The notes beneath the pieces were generated by a model. It did no database searches and had not been told where the DNA came from. It saw nothing but the letters and a program-made list of their open reading frames with translations. From NCBI GenBank assembly GCA_032119595.1, contig JAUMBQ010000002.1:1-64000 (forward strand): a stretch of 64,000 nt of DNA, in the 5' to 3' direction. Origin of the DNA: JAGIBJ01 sp032119595 (lineage in GTDB: Bacteria > Actinomycetota > Thermoleophilia > Solirubrobacterales > Solirubrobacteraceae). The translations under genes and the position numbers were made by a program. Numbering within the stretch: the first letter of the stretch is position 1; each line of letters opens with the position of its first letter. Below are positions 11,780 to 20,802 of the stretch, piece by piece.

Positions 11780-13348
11780 TCAGCGGGGACGCAGTTCGGG
11801 CTCGGTGTCGAACATCGTCGGCGGACCGTCGAAACGCGGCAGCACAGGCTTCTTGGCCGGCGTCGTCGGGGTGGTCGCCTCCGGCGCCGTTGCCGGCGTG
11901 GTGGTCGGAGTCGGGGTCGTGGGCCCCTCGCCTCGCGCCTTCCGCGCTTCAGCGTGGCGCTGATAGGCCGGCTTCTTGGACTCGATCGGATCCGTGGAGG
12001 CGGGGACCGGCGACTCGCCGCGCTCGAATCGCACACCCTCGCCGTCGATGCCATACAGGCTCGTAAGCCCGTTGAGGTAGATGCGGCGGCCATCGGAGAC
12101 GACCGCGGTGTAGGCGCCGCGATTCGTGCGCCAGCGCTCCAGGCCGTCGGTGGCGCGGTACGCGAACGTAGAGCGGCGGCCGAGGCTTGCGATCCAAAGG
12201 GTGTCGCCAACGAGCGTCGGCGACCCCGAAATGCGGCCGCCGGTGCCGCGGCTCCAGCGCACGCGGCCCGTGCGGGCATCAAGGGCGTAGACCTTCTTGT
12301 CGTAGGAGCCGACGAACACCGAGGGATGCCCACCCGGCGAGCCGACGGCCGGGGAGCTGTAGACGTAGTTGCCGGTCTTGGTCCGCCAAGCGGTTTTGCC
12401 GGTGCTCGTGGAGAGGGAGTAGACGGACCCGTCGGTGCTGCCGATGTACAGGCGCCCGAACGCGATCGCCGGTGAGGAATAAAACGAGCCGGCGCGCAGG
12501 CTGAGCCCGCCCGCGACGGGGCGACGCACCCAGCGGATCTTGCCGTCGGTGCGCCGAAGGGCGTAGATGCGGCCGCTGTAGTCGCCGACGAAGAGCTTGC
12601 CTCCGGTCATCGCGACCGCGCCCTTCACGGCGCCCTCGGTGGGCGTGCGCCAGCGCTGAGCACCGTCGCGAGTCCTAAGCGCCATCACGCTGCCGTCCTC
12701 GGTTCCGAGATAGAGGCGGTCGCGCCACAGCAGAGGGGAGGACTCGGTCCGGCCGCGCACGAGCTTCGTCCAGAGGGTGCGACCCGTCTCGGCATCGACC
12801 GCGACGACCTTCCCGGCCTTGATGCCCCGGCCGCGCTCCATGATCGAGACGTAGATCCGTCGATCGCTGCAGGCCGGCGACGATGCGGCCACCGCGCCCA
12901 ATTTGCGCTTCCACACGCCGACGCCGGTGCGCCTGGAGAGCTTGAGTAGCACGCCGTCGTTGCGCAGGAGGTAGAGCGAACGCCCGCAGATCACCGGCGG
13001 GAACTCGATCTGGATGCCACCGCGGCGGGCCCAAACGGTGCGGTACGGCGGGCGCAGTTGGGCTTTCACCGAGAGCGCGTGGGTGCGCTGCGTGTTGCCG
13101 CCGAAGATCGGCCATCGGAAGCCGTCGTCGGCCGGGTGGCCCTTGGGGATCCGTTGCGCACCGACGTTCGTCTCGACATCCGTGCTGCTGAAGGCGGCGT
13201 TCTTGTCGATGTCGTCGCTCGTACGGCCGGCGATCAGGATCGACGCGGCCACGATCGCGATCAGGAGACCGATCACGGCACCCTGCCAGCGAGCAGGCAG
13301 GCGTCGAGCGGGCGGGGTAGCCGGAGGCGGCGATGCGGGAGACGACAT
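11780..13348 (-). CDS. Membrane-anchored PQQ-like beta-propeller protein
   Basis: A 522-residue protein with one N-terminal membrane helix (about residues 24-42) after a Pro/Arg-rich cytoplasmic head, then a series of blade repeats of the type LYIGSTDGSVYSLSTSTGKTAW and VFVGSYDKKVYALDARTGRV. These are PQQ/BamB-like propeller repeats; at least seven are visible between residues 110 and 420. A low-complexity Thr/Pro/Ala tail closes it. The protein probably faces the outside of the membrane. BamB itself acts in outer-membrane assembly, which an actinobacterium lacks, so the role is unknown. It is the only reverse-strand gene in the first 28 kb and diverges from cca with under 100 bases between starts. 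Confidence 0.8.
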   Translation of the reverse strand: MSSPASPPPATPPARRLPARWQGAVIGLLIAIVAASILIAGRTSDDIDKNAAFSSTDVETNVGAQRIPKGHPADDGFRWPIFGGNTQRTHALSVKAQLRPPYRTVWARRGGIQIEFPPVICGRSLYLLRNDGVLLKLSRRTGVGVWKRKLGAVAASSPACSDRRIYVSIMERGRGIKAGKVVAVDAETGRTLWTKLVRGRTESSPLLWRDRLYLGTEDGSVMALRTRDGAQRWRTPTEGAVKGAVAMTGGKLFVGDYSGRIYALRRTDGKIRWVRRPVAGGLSLRAGSFYSSPAIAFGRLYIGSTDGSVYSLSTSTGKTAWRTKTGNYVYSSPAVGSPGGHPSVFVGSYDKKVYALDARTGRVRWSRGTGGRISGSPTLVGDTLWIASLGRRSTFAYRATDGLERWRTNRGAYTAVVSDGRRIYLNGLTSLYGIDGEGVRFERGESPVPASTDPIESKKPAYQRHAEARKARGEGPTTPTPTTTPATAPEATTPTTPAKKPVLPRFDGPPTMFDTEPELRPR

Positions 13349-13376
13349 CGGAGGCGATGCTACGGAAGACCTCGGA

Positions 13377-14642
13377 GTGGAGCTGCCGCCCGTCCAGCGC
13401 CCCTTCGGGCACGAAAGTCGCGAAGATGGCCGGGTGGGCTACCGCTGGCTGCACCTCGATCCGGACGACCCGGCCGCGCTCCTGCGCGCGATCGCTGCGC
13501 TTCCGGGCGCCGCGCCGCTCAATGCCGCCGTCGTGGCCACCGGTGCGCAGGCCCATCTGGTCGGCGGGGCAGTCCGCGACCTGCTGGTGGGACGGGTGCC
13601 CCGCGAGCTGGATGTGGTCGTCGAAGGCGACCCGGCCGCGCTGGTTGAGGCGCTCGGTGGCACGGCCCGCAACCACGACCGCTTCGAGACCGCGACGGTG
13701 AGCATGGCTGACGGCAGCACCATCGACATCGCGCGGTCCCGCTCTGAGACCTATCCCGAACCCGGTGCCCTGCCCGAGGTGGAGCCAGCGCCCCTCGCGA
13801 TCGACCTGCACCGCCGCGACGTGACGTTCAACGCGATCGCCATCGACCTGACGACGGGCGTCGTAACCGCCGCCGGCACGGCCATCGCCGACCTCGACGA
13901 CGCGATCTTGCGGGTGCTGCACCCGGCCTCATTCACCGACGATCCGACGCGCCTTTGGCGGCTGGCCCGCTACGAGGTCAGAATGGCGGCCGACTGGGAG
14001 CCGATCACCGCACTGCTCGCGCAAACCGCAGTTGCGCATGGCGCGCTTGAGACGGTCACGATTCAGCGCCTCGCTTCCGAGCTGCGCCTCGCGCTGCGCG
14101 AGCCCGACGCGTACGGCGCGCTGGCGGCGGCCGAACGGCTCGGGCTGTGGCCGCGCCTGCAACTCGACGCGCTGCGACTCGAGCAGGCCGAACGACTCGG
14201 CGCCGGGCTTGCCGAACCGGCCGATCTGGCCCTCGCGGCCTTCGCGAGCCCCGATCCAAGACTCGCTCGGATGCTTGACCGACGCGAAGAGTCAGCGCTG
14301 CTCGACGCGACCTTCCTGCTCCGCGGAGCGCACGGTGAGGGGCGACGGCCAGGGCCGCTGCCGGACACGGCGCCTGGCTCGCTCATTCACCAGCGGTTCG
14401 CAGGCCTGCCGGCGGCGGCGATCGCCGCTGCCCCGGACAGCGCGGCAGCGGAGCGTTGGCTTCGCGAACTCTCCGAGGTGCGGCCGGCGATCGACGGAAC
14501 CGACCTGCTGGCCGCAGGGATTCCGGCCGGACCAGCGCTCGGGGTCGCCCTCGACGCGGCGCGTAACGCCGTGCTCGACGGCGCGATCGGCCTCACCGAC
14601 CGCGACGGCCAGCTTCGCATCGCGCTCCAGGCCGCCTGCTAG
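13377..14642 (+). CDS. cca: CCA-adding tRNA nucleotidyltransferase (class II polymerase-beta fold)
   Basis: Adds or repairs the 3' CCA of tRNAs. LVGGAVRDLLVG is the family signature, followed by RELDVVVEGD, where the usual catalytic DxD reads ExD. RRDVTFNAIAIDL and the ATP-recognition region DDPTRLWRLARYEVR follow. The C-terminal IDGTDLLAAGIPAGPALG is also typical. The frame is open far upstream over the divergent gene. GTG at 13377 (421 residues) was chosen, and GTG at 13434 is the alternative. The Glu for Asp change is worth checking but other conserved residues are intact. Confidence 0.8.
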   Translation: MELPPVQRPFGHESREDGRVGYRWLHLDPDDPAALLRAIAALPGAAPLNAAVVATGAQAHLVGGAVRDLLVGRVPRELDVVVEGDPAALVEALGGTARNHDRFETATVSMADGSTIDIARSRSETYPEPGALPEVEPAPLAIDLHRRDVTFNAIAIDLTTGVVTAAGTAIADLDDAILRVLHPASFTDDPTRLWRLARYEVRMAADWEPITALLAQTAVAHGALETVTIQRLASELRLALREPDAYGALAAAERLGLWPRLQLDALRLEQAERLGAGLAEPADLALAAFASPDPRLARMLDRREESALLDATFLLRGAHGEGRRPGPLPDTAPGSLIHQRFAGLPAAAIAAAPDSAAAERWLRELSEVRPAIDGTDLLAAGIPAGPALGVALDAARNAVLDGAIGLTDRDGQLRIALQAAC

Positions 14643-14652
14643 AACCTTGCGC

Positions 14653-15405
14653 GTGACCACCACCGCCCTCATCGACACCGGCGACCGGCTCATGGCGACC
14701 GCCCACGGGGCCACGGCCATCTTCACTGGCCGGGCCGGCGGCGTCAGCGCAGCGCCCTTCGACACGCTCAACCTCGGCCCGTGGACGGGCGACGACCGCG
14801 CCGCCGTCGCAGAAAACCGGGGCCGTGTCGAGGCGTGGGCCTCCGAGGATCGCCCGCGAACGCTGGTGATCGGCGAGCAGGTCCACGAGACCGTTGTCGT
14901 GCAGCACCGCGATGGCTTCCCCGACCCGGAGGTCGACGGCGTCGACGGCCACGTGGGTGATCGGGCCGACATCGCGCTCGGCGTGCTCACCGCCGACTGC
15001 GTGCCCGTGCTCCTCCTGGCGCCGTGGGGTGTCGGGGCCGCCCACGCCGGTTGGCGGGGTCTCGCCGGGGGGATCGTCGGTTCGGTGACCAATGAACTGC
15101 TCGACCTCCCTGGAGCAGCCGACGACCTGTCGAGCGTGGTGGCCTTGATCGGGCCCTGTGCCGGACCCTGTTGCTATGAGGTCGGTGACGAGGTGCACGC
15201 CGCCTTCGAGGGCTGGCCGCCTGGCCGAGCCGGCCAGGGCACCATCGATCTCCCCGGGCTGACGACGGCCGCGCTGGAGCACGCCGGGGTGGGGGAGGTC
15301 GTCGTCGCCGATCGCTGCACGATCTGCGATCCGCGGTACTTCAGCCATCGGGCGAGCGGCGGCCGCACGGGCCGGCAGGCCGGCATCGTCTGGCGCACGG
15401 CATGA
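14653..15405 (+). CDS. pgeF: Peptidoglycan editing factor / purine nucleoside phosphorylase, YfiH (laccase-domain) family
   Basis: The YfiH/YlmD family of about 250 residues. It carries the conserved metal-site elements: GEQVHETVVV, LTADCVPVLLL and AAHAGWRGLAGGIV. Family members have purine nucleoside phosphorylase/adenosine deaminase activity, and in E. coli one removes wrongly incorporated amino acids from peptidoglycan precursors. GTG at 14653 was chosen; ATG at 14692 is possible. Its place before yggS and sepF is the same as in many Gram-positive division clusters. Confidence 0.88.
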   Translation: MTTTALIDTGDRLMATAHGATAIFTGRAGGVSAAPFDTLNLGPWTGDDRAAVAENRGRVEAWASEDRPRTLVIGEQVHETVVVQHRDGFPDPEVDGVDGHVGDRADIALGVLTADCVPVLLLAPWGVGAAHAGWRGLAGGIVGSVTNELLDLPGAADDLSSVVALIGPCAGPCCYEVGDEVHAAFEGWPPGRAGQGTIDLPGLTTAALEHAGVGEVVVADRCTICDPRYFSHRASGGRTGRQAGIVWRTA

Positions 15406-16148
15406 GCGCCATGGAGCCACAGCCGCCGGCGCGAGTGCTCCTCAGCACCGTCGATGTTGACCTGATCCGTGCGCGCCTGGCCGCCCTCAGAGCGATGCTC
15501 GACCAAGCCGCGATCAGCGCCGGTCGCAGGGCGGGGCCTGAGGTGCTCGTCGCCTCGAAGTACTTCGAGGCGGTCGCCATTCCCGACCTGATCACCGCCG
15601 GCGCGACGCTCCTCGGGGAGAACCGCGCCGAACTGATCGAGCCCAAGCAGGCCGCAGCGCTGGCAGCGGGCGCCGGCGAGGTTCAGTGGGACTTCATCGG
15701 CGAGCTGCAAAGCCGCAAGGCCGCGTCGATCGCCGCGCACGTGAGCCGGATCCACACACTCGCCAGCACGTCGGCCGCGCGCAAGCTCGTCGCGCACGCC
15801 GCCACGGGCGCCGTGGTGCCTGAGCTCTTGATCCAGGTCAACGTCGCCGGGGAAGTCGCGAAGGGTGGCGTCGCGCCAGAAGACCTGCCCGCGCTGCTCG
15901 ACGCCGCAGGTGACCTCCCGGTGCGAGGGCTGATGACGATGCCGCCGCTCGCAGAGACGCCCGACGGCAGCCGCCGATGGTTCGCGGCCCTGCGGGACCT
16001 CGCCGCTGCGCACGGACTGGACCAGCTCTCAATGGGCACCAGTCAAGACGCGGTTGTCGCAGCGCAGGAGGGCGCGACTGTGGTGCGCATCGGGGGCATC
16101 CTCACGAGCGACGTGGCGTGGGGCCGCCTCGAAGCCCAGTACGGCTGA
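15402..16148 (+). CDS. yggS: Pyridoxal-phosphate homeostasis protein, YggS/YlmE family
   Basis: A single-domain alanine-racemase-like barrel that binds PLP and buffers its supply, without a known reaction. The PLP lysine lies in LVASKYFEAVA, the family motif GENRAEL is close to the usual GEN(Y/R), and LSMGTSQD plus VVRIGG bind the phosphate. 248 residues. It overlaps pgeF by ATGA. Confidence 0.9.
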   Translation: MSAMEPQPPARVLLSTVDVDLIRARLAALRAMLDQAAISAGRRAGPEVLVASKYFEAVAIPDLITAGATLLGENRAELIEPKQAAALAAGAGEVQWDFIGELQSRKAASIAAHVSRIHTLASTSAARKLVAHAATGAVVPELLIQVNVAGEVAKGGVAPEDLPALLDAAGDLPVRGLMTMPPLAETPDGSRRWFAALRDLAAAHGLDQLSMGTSQDAVVAAQEGATVVRIGGILTSDVAWGRLEAQYG

Positions 16149-16266
16149 CCGTGCTCGCACGGTCTGCGTTGGCTGGTCGCATGTCGGGCCCCGGTCGGCG
16201 TCCGACGCGGCGCAACGACGCGTGCACGGCCGCGTACCTGGCAGGACAATTCGCGCGCACTCGGTA

Positions 16267-16818
16267 ATGTCGAACCCGATGGCCTTCCGTGACCGCTTTC
16301 AGCAGGCACTCGTGTACTTCGGACTCGCCGAGGCGCGAGTTGACCGGTATGACACGTACGCCGAGCACGACGGCGGCGACCCGTACGGCGCTCCGGCTCC
16401 CGAGCCGCGCCGACGCGCTCCCTCCGCCGCTCGCCGCAAGGCCGACGAGTACGAGGAGATCTTCTCCGACGACGTCGGCGGCGGCCACCGCGACGGGGGC
16501 GTCCTGCGTGCGATGCCCGATCCGGGATTCGGCGGCGGCGACGTGCGCGTGCATCTCGTGCTGCCCAAGAGCTTCAACGACGCCCAGCAGATGGCCGATC
16601 GTTACAAGGACGGCACGCCGGTGATCCTGAACCTCCAGGGCGTCGAGTCCGATCTTTCCCGCCGGCTCATCGACTTCGGTTCCGGCCTCACGTACGCGCT
16701 CGACGGCGGCATGCAGCGCATCGCCGACAAGGTCTTCATGTTGACGCCGCGCAACGTTGAGCTGTCCGCCGAGCAGCGCGCGCAGTTGCTCGAAAAGGGC
16801 TTCTACAACCAGTCCTGA
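16267..16818 (+). CDS. sepF: Cell division protein SepF
   Basis: SepF bundles FtsZ filaments and ties them to the membrane. The 183-residue protein has the usual parts: a short amphipathic N terminus (MAFRDRFQQALVYFGL), an acidic/charged linker (residues 25-80) and a SepF core containing LVLPKSFNDAQQMADRYKDG, LNLQGVESDLSRRLIDFGSG and DKVFMLTPRNVEL. ATG at 16267 was chosen; ATG at 16279 is a good alternative. It follows yggS after 118 bases. ftsZ itself is not in the window. Confidence 0.92.
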   Translation: MSNPMAFRDRFQQALVYFGLAEARVDRYDTYAEHDGGDPYGAPAPEPRRRAPSAARRKADEYEEIFSDDVGGGHRDGGVLRAMPDPGFGGGDVRVHLVLPKSFNDAQQMADRYKDGTPVILNLQGVESDLSRRLIDFGSGLTYALDGGMQRIADKVFMLTPRNVELSAEQRAQLLEKGFYNQS

Positions 16819-16887
16819 TCGGGCGCACGGCGGGCGCCTGCGTTCGCGTGCGCACAGGCCGGGGCCACGCTGCGTAGGCTTGGCGCC

Positions 16888-17640
16888 ATGCAGATCGGTC
16901 TTCTCGGAGCGGGCAACCTCGCCCGTGCCCTCGCTCTCGGCCTCGGAGAACCAGTCGCGGTCTACGACCCGGTCCTGGAGCGCGCCCAATCCCTCGCGGC
17001 GCAGACGGGCGGCAAGGCCTACACGTCGGCGCAGGCCGTGTCGGAGGTCGCCGAGATCACGGTGCTGTGCCACAAGCCGGCGCAGCTCGCCTCGGTTGCC
17101 GAGTCGTTCGACCATCATGGCCGCCAGATCCTGTCGGCCCTTGGTGCGACGCCGCTGGCCGATCTCCGCGAGGTCTACCCGCATGCGACCGTCGTTCGGG
17201 TCATGCCGAACATCGCGATGGAAGTCGGTGCCGGGCTCTCGATCCTGTGTAAGCCCTTCGGCGATGAAGAGCGCGAACTCGCCGACCGCGTGAGCGCCAT
17301 CCTCGACCGCGTCAGCCGCGTCGTTGAACTCGATGAGGCGCAGCTGCCCCTCGCGCAGGGTGTGTCGGGCGGGATGCCTGCGTACGTGGCGCTGTTCGTG
17401 GAGGCGTACGTCGACGCGCTCGTGCGCCAGGGCATGCCGCAGGAGATCGCGCTCGACGTGGTTGCCGGCAGCATTCCGGGGTCGGCGGAGCTGGTTGCGG
17501 TGCGCCACGGCGATACGCTGGGCGTGCGCCGCCAGGTCACGTCGCCAGGTGGCACTACCGCCCGGGCCATCCGTGCCCTGGAAGCCGGCGGCTTCCGGGA
17601 AGCCATCGCCAACGCCGTCGACGCCTCGATCATCCGATGA
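16888..17640 (+). CDS. proC: Pyrroline-5-carboxylate reductase
   Basis: NAD(P)H-dependent last step of proline synthesis. The Rossmann motif IGLLGAGNLARALA is at residue 3. RVMPNIAMEVGAGLS matches the family's MPN segment, and the C-terminal dimer domain holds SGGMPAYVALFVEAYVDA and QVTSPGGTTARAIRALE, the ProC signature. 250 residues. It sits between sepF and yggT and overlaps yggT by ATGA. Confidence 0.93.
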   Translation: MQIGLLGAGNLARALALGLGEPVAVYDPVLERAQSLAAQTGGKAYTSAQAVSEVAEITVLCHKPAQLASVAESFDHHGRQILSALGATPLADLREVYPHATVVRVMPNIAMEVGAGLSILCKPFGDEERELADRVSAILDRVSRVVELDEAQLPLAQGVSGGMPAYVALFVEAYVDALVRQGMPQEIALDVVAGSIPGSAELVAVRHGDTLGVRRQVTSPGGTTARAIRALEAGGFREAIANAVDASIIR

Positions 17641-17942
17641 CCCACCAGCTCCTTGTAATCGCCCAGGACAGCGGCGGCGTGGGCAACGCGACCCGAAGCC
17701 TCGTCGTGTCGATCCTGTCAATCGCCTCGCTGCTCCTCTTGGTCTACGTGCTCCTCGACCTCGCGCGCAGTTTCATGCGCGACGTTCCGAGCGCCGTGGT
17801 CACGTTCCATGAGGCCCTTGGCAAAGTGTGGGAGCCGGTGTTGCGCCCGATCCGCAATGCGCTTCCGGCGATGGGCGGCTTGGACTTCAGCCCGCTCATC
17901 GTGCTGCTCCTCCTGCAGTTCATCGTGAACATCATCAGATGA
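17637..17942 (+). CDS. yggT: YggT family membrane protein
   Basis: A 101-residue protein with two hydrophobic segments (about residues 22-45 and 85-100) separated by WEPVLRPIRNALPAMGGLDFSP, the YggT hallmark. Family members sit beside sepF and are implicated in division-site or envelope homeostasis, without a known activity. ATGA overlaps exist on both sides (proC and lspA). Confidence 0.88.
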   Translation: MTHQLLVIAQDSGGVGNATRSLVVSILSIASLLLLVYVLLDLARSFMRDVPSAVVTFHEALGKVWEPVLRPIRNALPAMGGLDFSPLIVLLLLQFIVNIIR

Positions 17943-18439
17943 GCCTCCGTCTGGCCGCGGTCGGCGCGGCCGCGGTCGTCGCGGCTGATCAGGCCGTCAA
18001 GACGTTGGTGCGGGCCGACGTCCCGCAGGGTTCGTCGCGGGAGCTGATCCCGGGCGTCGAACTCGTGCACACCAAGAACACCGGTGTGTCGTTCGGCTTC
18101 TTGAACGACGCACCCGTTTGGGTTGTCGGCCTATTTTCGGCGATCGCGATGGTCGCCGTCGTCGGGATCACGGTCTGGGCGCTGCGCGGGAAAGCCCGCG
18201 ACGCAACGGTGGCACTGATCCTGGGTGGAGCGATCGGCAACCTCATCGACCGCCTTGCCTTTGGTTCCGTGACCGACTTCCTTGACCTGCCGGCGCTGCC
18301 GCCATGCAATGTGGCGGACATCGCGATCACCTTCGGCGCGATCGTGATGTTCGCCGGACTGCTCTTCACCGATGCCGGCGAGTCCCGGCAGACCTCTGAC
18401 GCCGGCGAGTCCCGGCAGACCACGGACGCAGGCGCATGA
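17939..18439 (+). CDS. lspA: Lipoprotein signal peptidase
   Basis: Cleaves the signal peptide of prolipoproteins after lipid attachment. Four membrane segments are evident, and the aspartic protease dyad is visible: Asp113 in GSVTDFLDL and Asp127 in CNVADIAI, with GNLIDR between segments. 166 residues. The last 22 residues contain a tandem duplication (DAGESRQT twice), encoded by a 27-base direct repeat, which is not part of the conserved enzyme. Confidence 0.92.
   Translation: MSLRLAAVGAAAVVAADQAVKTLVRADVPQGSSRELIPGVELVHTKNTGVSFGFLNDAPVWVVGLFSAIAMVAVVGITVWALRGKARDATVALILGGAIGNLIDRLAFGSVTDFLDLPALPPCNVADIAITFGAIVMFAGLLFTDAGESRQTSDAGESRQTTDAGA
18374..18421 (+). repeat. 27-base tandem repeat in the 3' end of lspA
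   Basis: GCCGGCGAGTCCCGGCAGAC is found at 18374 and again at 18401, a period of 27 bases, with a third partial unit running towards the rluD start. It adds a repeated DAGESRQT peptide to the cytoplasmic tail of LspA. Confidence 0.8.
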
Positions 18440-19353
18440 CGGACGAGATCCGCGAACAGGTCGTCGGGCCCGATGACGACGGCGTCCGGCTGGACCGCTT
18501 CATCGCCTCGATGGTGGCCTCCCGCGCGCAGGCGCAAAAGGCGATCGCCGACGGGCGTGTGATGGTCAACGGCCAGAAGGTCGTGAAGTCGCGCTCGGTT
18601 CACGCCGGGCAGCGCGTCGAGGTCGCCGTGCCGGCTGAGCGGGCCGCTGCCACGGTCTCCGAGGAGCAGACCTCCGTGCCGATCGTCTACCAGGACGAAT
18701 CCATCGTCGTGGTCGACAAGCCGGCCGGGATGGTCGTGCACCCCGCGCCTGGGCATCACGGGGTCACGCTCGTCGAGGCGCTCGGTGGCCGGACTGCAGG
18801 TGGCCCCGAGGATCGTCCGGGCGTTGTCCATCGACTTGACCGAGACACCAGCGGACTGCTGGTCCTGGCTCGGTCGGACTCCGCGCTGCGCACGCTTCAG
18901 GCCGCGCTGTCGGAGCGCCGCGTCAAGCGGGAGTACCTCGCGCTGGTGCAAGGCACGCCGCCGGCGCACGCTGGCACGATCGACGCGCCGATCGGCCGCG
19001 ATCCGAAGGACCGCACCCGCATGGCGATCGACGGCGACTCCCCGCGCAGCGCCACGACCCACTTCACCGTGCTCGAGCACCTGGGTCACACCACGTATCT
19101 CTCTGTCGTGCTCGACACCGGCCGCACGCATCAGATCCGCGTACACCTGGAAGCGATCGGGCACCCGGTCGTCGGCGACCCGACGTATGGCGATGACGGC
19201 GCTGCGTACGGCCTGGATCGCCAATGGCTGCACGCAACCCGACTCACCCTCGAGCACCCGGTGACCGGGGAGGAACTCGTGCTGGAGTCCGAGCCGCCGG
19301 AGGATCTGGCGCGGGCTCTGGCCGCAGCGCGCGCAGAGGCCCGGGTCGTCTAG
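18436..19353 (+). CDS. rluD: RluA-family 23S rRNA pseudouridine synthase (RluD-like)
   Basis: An N-terminal S4 RNA-binding domain (about residues 14-75) precedes the pseudouridine synthase domain. The catalytic Asp lies in VHRLDRDTSGLL, and VVDKPAGMVVHPAPG and TGRTHQIRVHLEAIGHPVVGD are family motifs. 305 residues. It overlaps lspA by ATGA, an arrangement seen in many Gram-positive genomes. The exact target uridines cannot be read from sequence. Confidence 0.9.
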   Translation: MTDEIREQVVGPDDDGVRLDRFIASMVASRAQAQKAIADGRVMVNGQKVVKSRSVHAGQRVEVAVPAERAAATVSEEQTSVPIVYQDESIVVVDKPAGMVVHPAPGHHGVTLVEALGGRTAGGPEDRPGVVHRLDRDTSGLLVLARSDSALRTLQAALSERRVKREYLALVQGTPPAHAGTIDAPIGRDPKDRTRMAIDGDSPRSATTHFTVLEHLGHTTYLSVVLDTGRTHQIRVHLEAIGHPVVGDPTYGDDGAAYGLDRQWLHATRLTLEHPVTGEELVLESEPPEDLARALAAARAEARVV

Positions 19354-19396
19354 ACTTCCCGTCGTTCACTTCCTACCCGGGGAGTCAACGGGCTGA

Positions 19397-19428
19397 GCGC
19401 GGTCCTGCTGGTTCTCACCAGTGCGCGC
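19397..19428 (+). promoter_or_regulatory. Hairpin in the rpsB leader (possible S2 autoregulatory element)
   Basis: CTGGT (19408-19412), loop TCTC, ACCAG (19417-19421), with outer GCGC (19397-19400) able to pair with GCGCGC at 19423-19428 across an internal loop. It lies in the 150-base leader before rpsB. Ribosomal protein operons are often controlled by leader structures; no known rpsB motif was matched, so this is only a candidate. Confidence 0.3.
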
Positions 19429-19503
19429 ACACTCGTCCCCGGCTCCAATTCATCACGCACGCTGCCCCGACTCTCAGGGGCGCGCGAAAGGACGCAGACC
19501 GCC

Positions 19504-20802
19504 ATGGCCGCAGTCGACCTCAAGAGCTTGCTTCAAGCAGGCGTTCACTTCGGGCATCAGACCCGTCGCTGGAACCCGAAAATGCGCCGTTTCATCCACG
19601 GTGAAATCGACGGCATCTACATCATCGACCTCCTGAAGACCGAGAAGGCCCTTCTCGACGCTCAGGAATTCGCTTCTGCCCTCGCGCACCGCGGCGGCAA
19701 GATCATGTTCGTCGGTACCAAGAAGCAGGCGAAGGACTCCATCGAGCTCCACGCCAAGAACGCTGGCATGCCGTACGTGCAGAACCGCTGGCTCGGCGGT
19801 CTCCTCACGAACTTCGGCACCATCGCCGGCCGCATCAAGCGCCTGCACGACCTTGAGCGTTACGAGAAGGAAGGCCAGCTTCAGCTGCTGCCGACCCGTG
19901 AGCGCCTCGCGGCCCAGGCCGACCTCGCCAAGCTCCGCAGCAACCTCGGTGGTGCCAGCTCGCTGACGCGCCTCCCGGACGCCATCTTCATCGTCGACCT
20001 CAAGGCTGAGGCGATCGCCGTGCAGGAGGCCCAGCGCCTTCGCATCCCGATCATCGGTCTCGTCGACACCAACTGCGACCCGGACGGCATCGACATCGTC
20101 ATCCCGGGCAACGACGACTCGCTGCAGTCCTGCGACCTGATCATCAAGTCGCTTGGCGACGTGATCGCTGAGGGCGCTGCCCACTTCCGTGAGCAGGAGG
20201 AACTCCGCCAGAAGCGCGAAGCCGAGGAGCGCGCGGCCCGTGAGGCTGCCGAGCGCGCCCGCCGTGAGGCCGAGGCCGAGGCCCGTAAGAAGGCTGAGGA
20301 AGAAGCTGCCGCTGCTGCGGCGGCTGCTGCGGCTGCTGCCGCTCCGGCCGAAGGTGCTGCTCCGGCTGCCGCTGGCGCCCCGGCTGCTGCCGGCGCTCCC
20401 GCTGCTGCCGCTGGTGCGGCTCCGCGCCGTCCGTCCGCTCGTCCGAGCGCGGCCGCTGGTGCGGCTGCTCCGGCGCCGGGTGGCAAGCCCGCTGGCGTCG
20501 CTCCGTCGGCGACGTCCAAGCGCCCGAGCGCCCAGCGCGCTGCGGCTGCTGCCGGCGTGACGGCTCCGGCCGCTGAGGCTGCTCCGGCCGCTGAAGCTGC
20601 CGCTGCGGTCGCCGAGGCTGCACCCGCCGCTGAGGCCGCCACCGAGGCGAAGCCCGCCGCGAAGAAGCCCGCTGCCAAGAAGCCGGCCGCCAAGGCCGCG
20701 CCGAAGGCCAAGGCCGAGAAGCCCGCCGAGGCGCCTGCCGCCGAGGCCGCCCCCGCTACCGACGCGCCGGCCGAGGCCGCCGCCACCGAGGAGACGAAGT
20801 AG
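19504..20802 (+). CDS. rpsB: 30S ribosomal protein S2 with a long Ala/Pro/Lys-rich C-terminal extension
   Basis: The first 230 residues are an ordinary S2 (FGHQTRRWNPKM, FVGTKKQAKD, NRWLGGLLTNF, PIIGLVDTNCDPD). Residues from about 230 to 432 are additional: a charged helix (EERAAREAAERARREAE) and then Ala/Pro-rich sequence ending in repeated PAAKK units like linker histone tails. The tail is encoded in frame with no sign of a frameshift. The start ATG follows GAAAGGA. It is followed by tsf with a one-base overlap. Confidence 0.93.
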   Translation: MAAVDLKSLLQAGVHFGHQTRRWNPKMRRFIHGEIDGIYIIDLLKTEKALLDAQEFASALAHRGGKIMFVGTKKQAKDSIELHAKNAGMPYVQNRWLGGLLTNFGTIAGRIKRLHDLERYEKEGQLQLLPTRERLAAQADLAKLRSNLGGASSLTRLPDAIFIVDLKAEAIAVQEAQRLRIPIIGLVDTNCDPDGIDIVIPGNDDSLQSCDLIIKSLGDVIAEGAAHFREQEELRQKREAEERAAREAAERARREAEAEARKKAEEEAAAAAAAAAAAAAPAEGAAPAAAGAPAAAGAPAAAAGAAPRRPSARPSAAAGAAAPAPGGKPAGVAPSATSKRPSAQRAAAAAGVTAPAAEAAPAAEAAAAVAEAAPAAEAATEAKPAAKKPAAKKPAAKAAPKAKAEKPAEAPAAEAAPATDAPAEAAATEETK

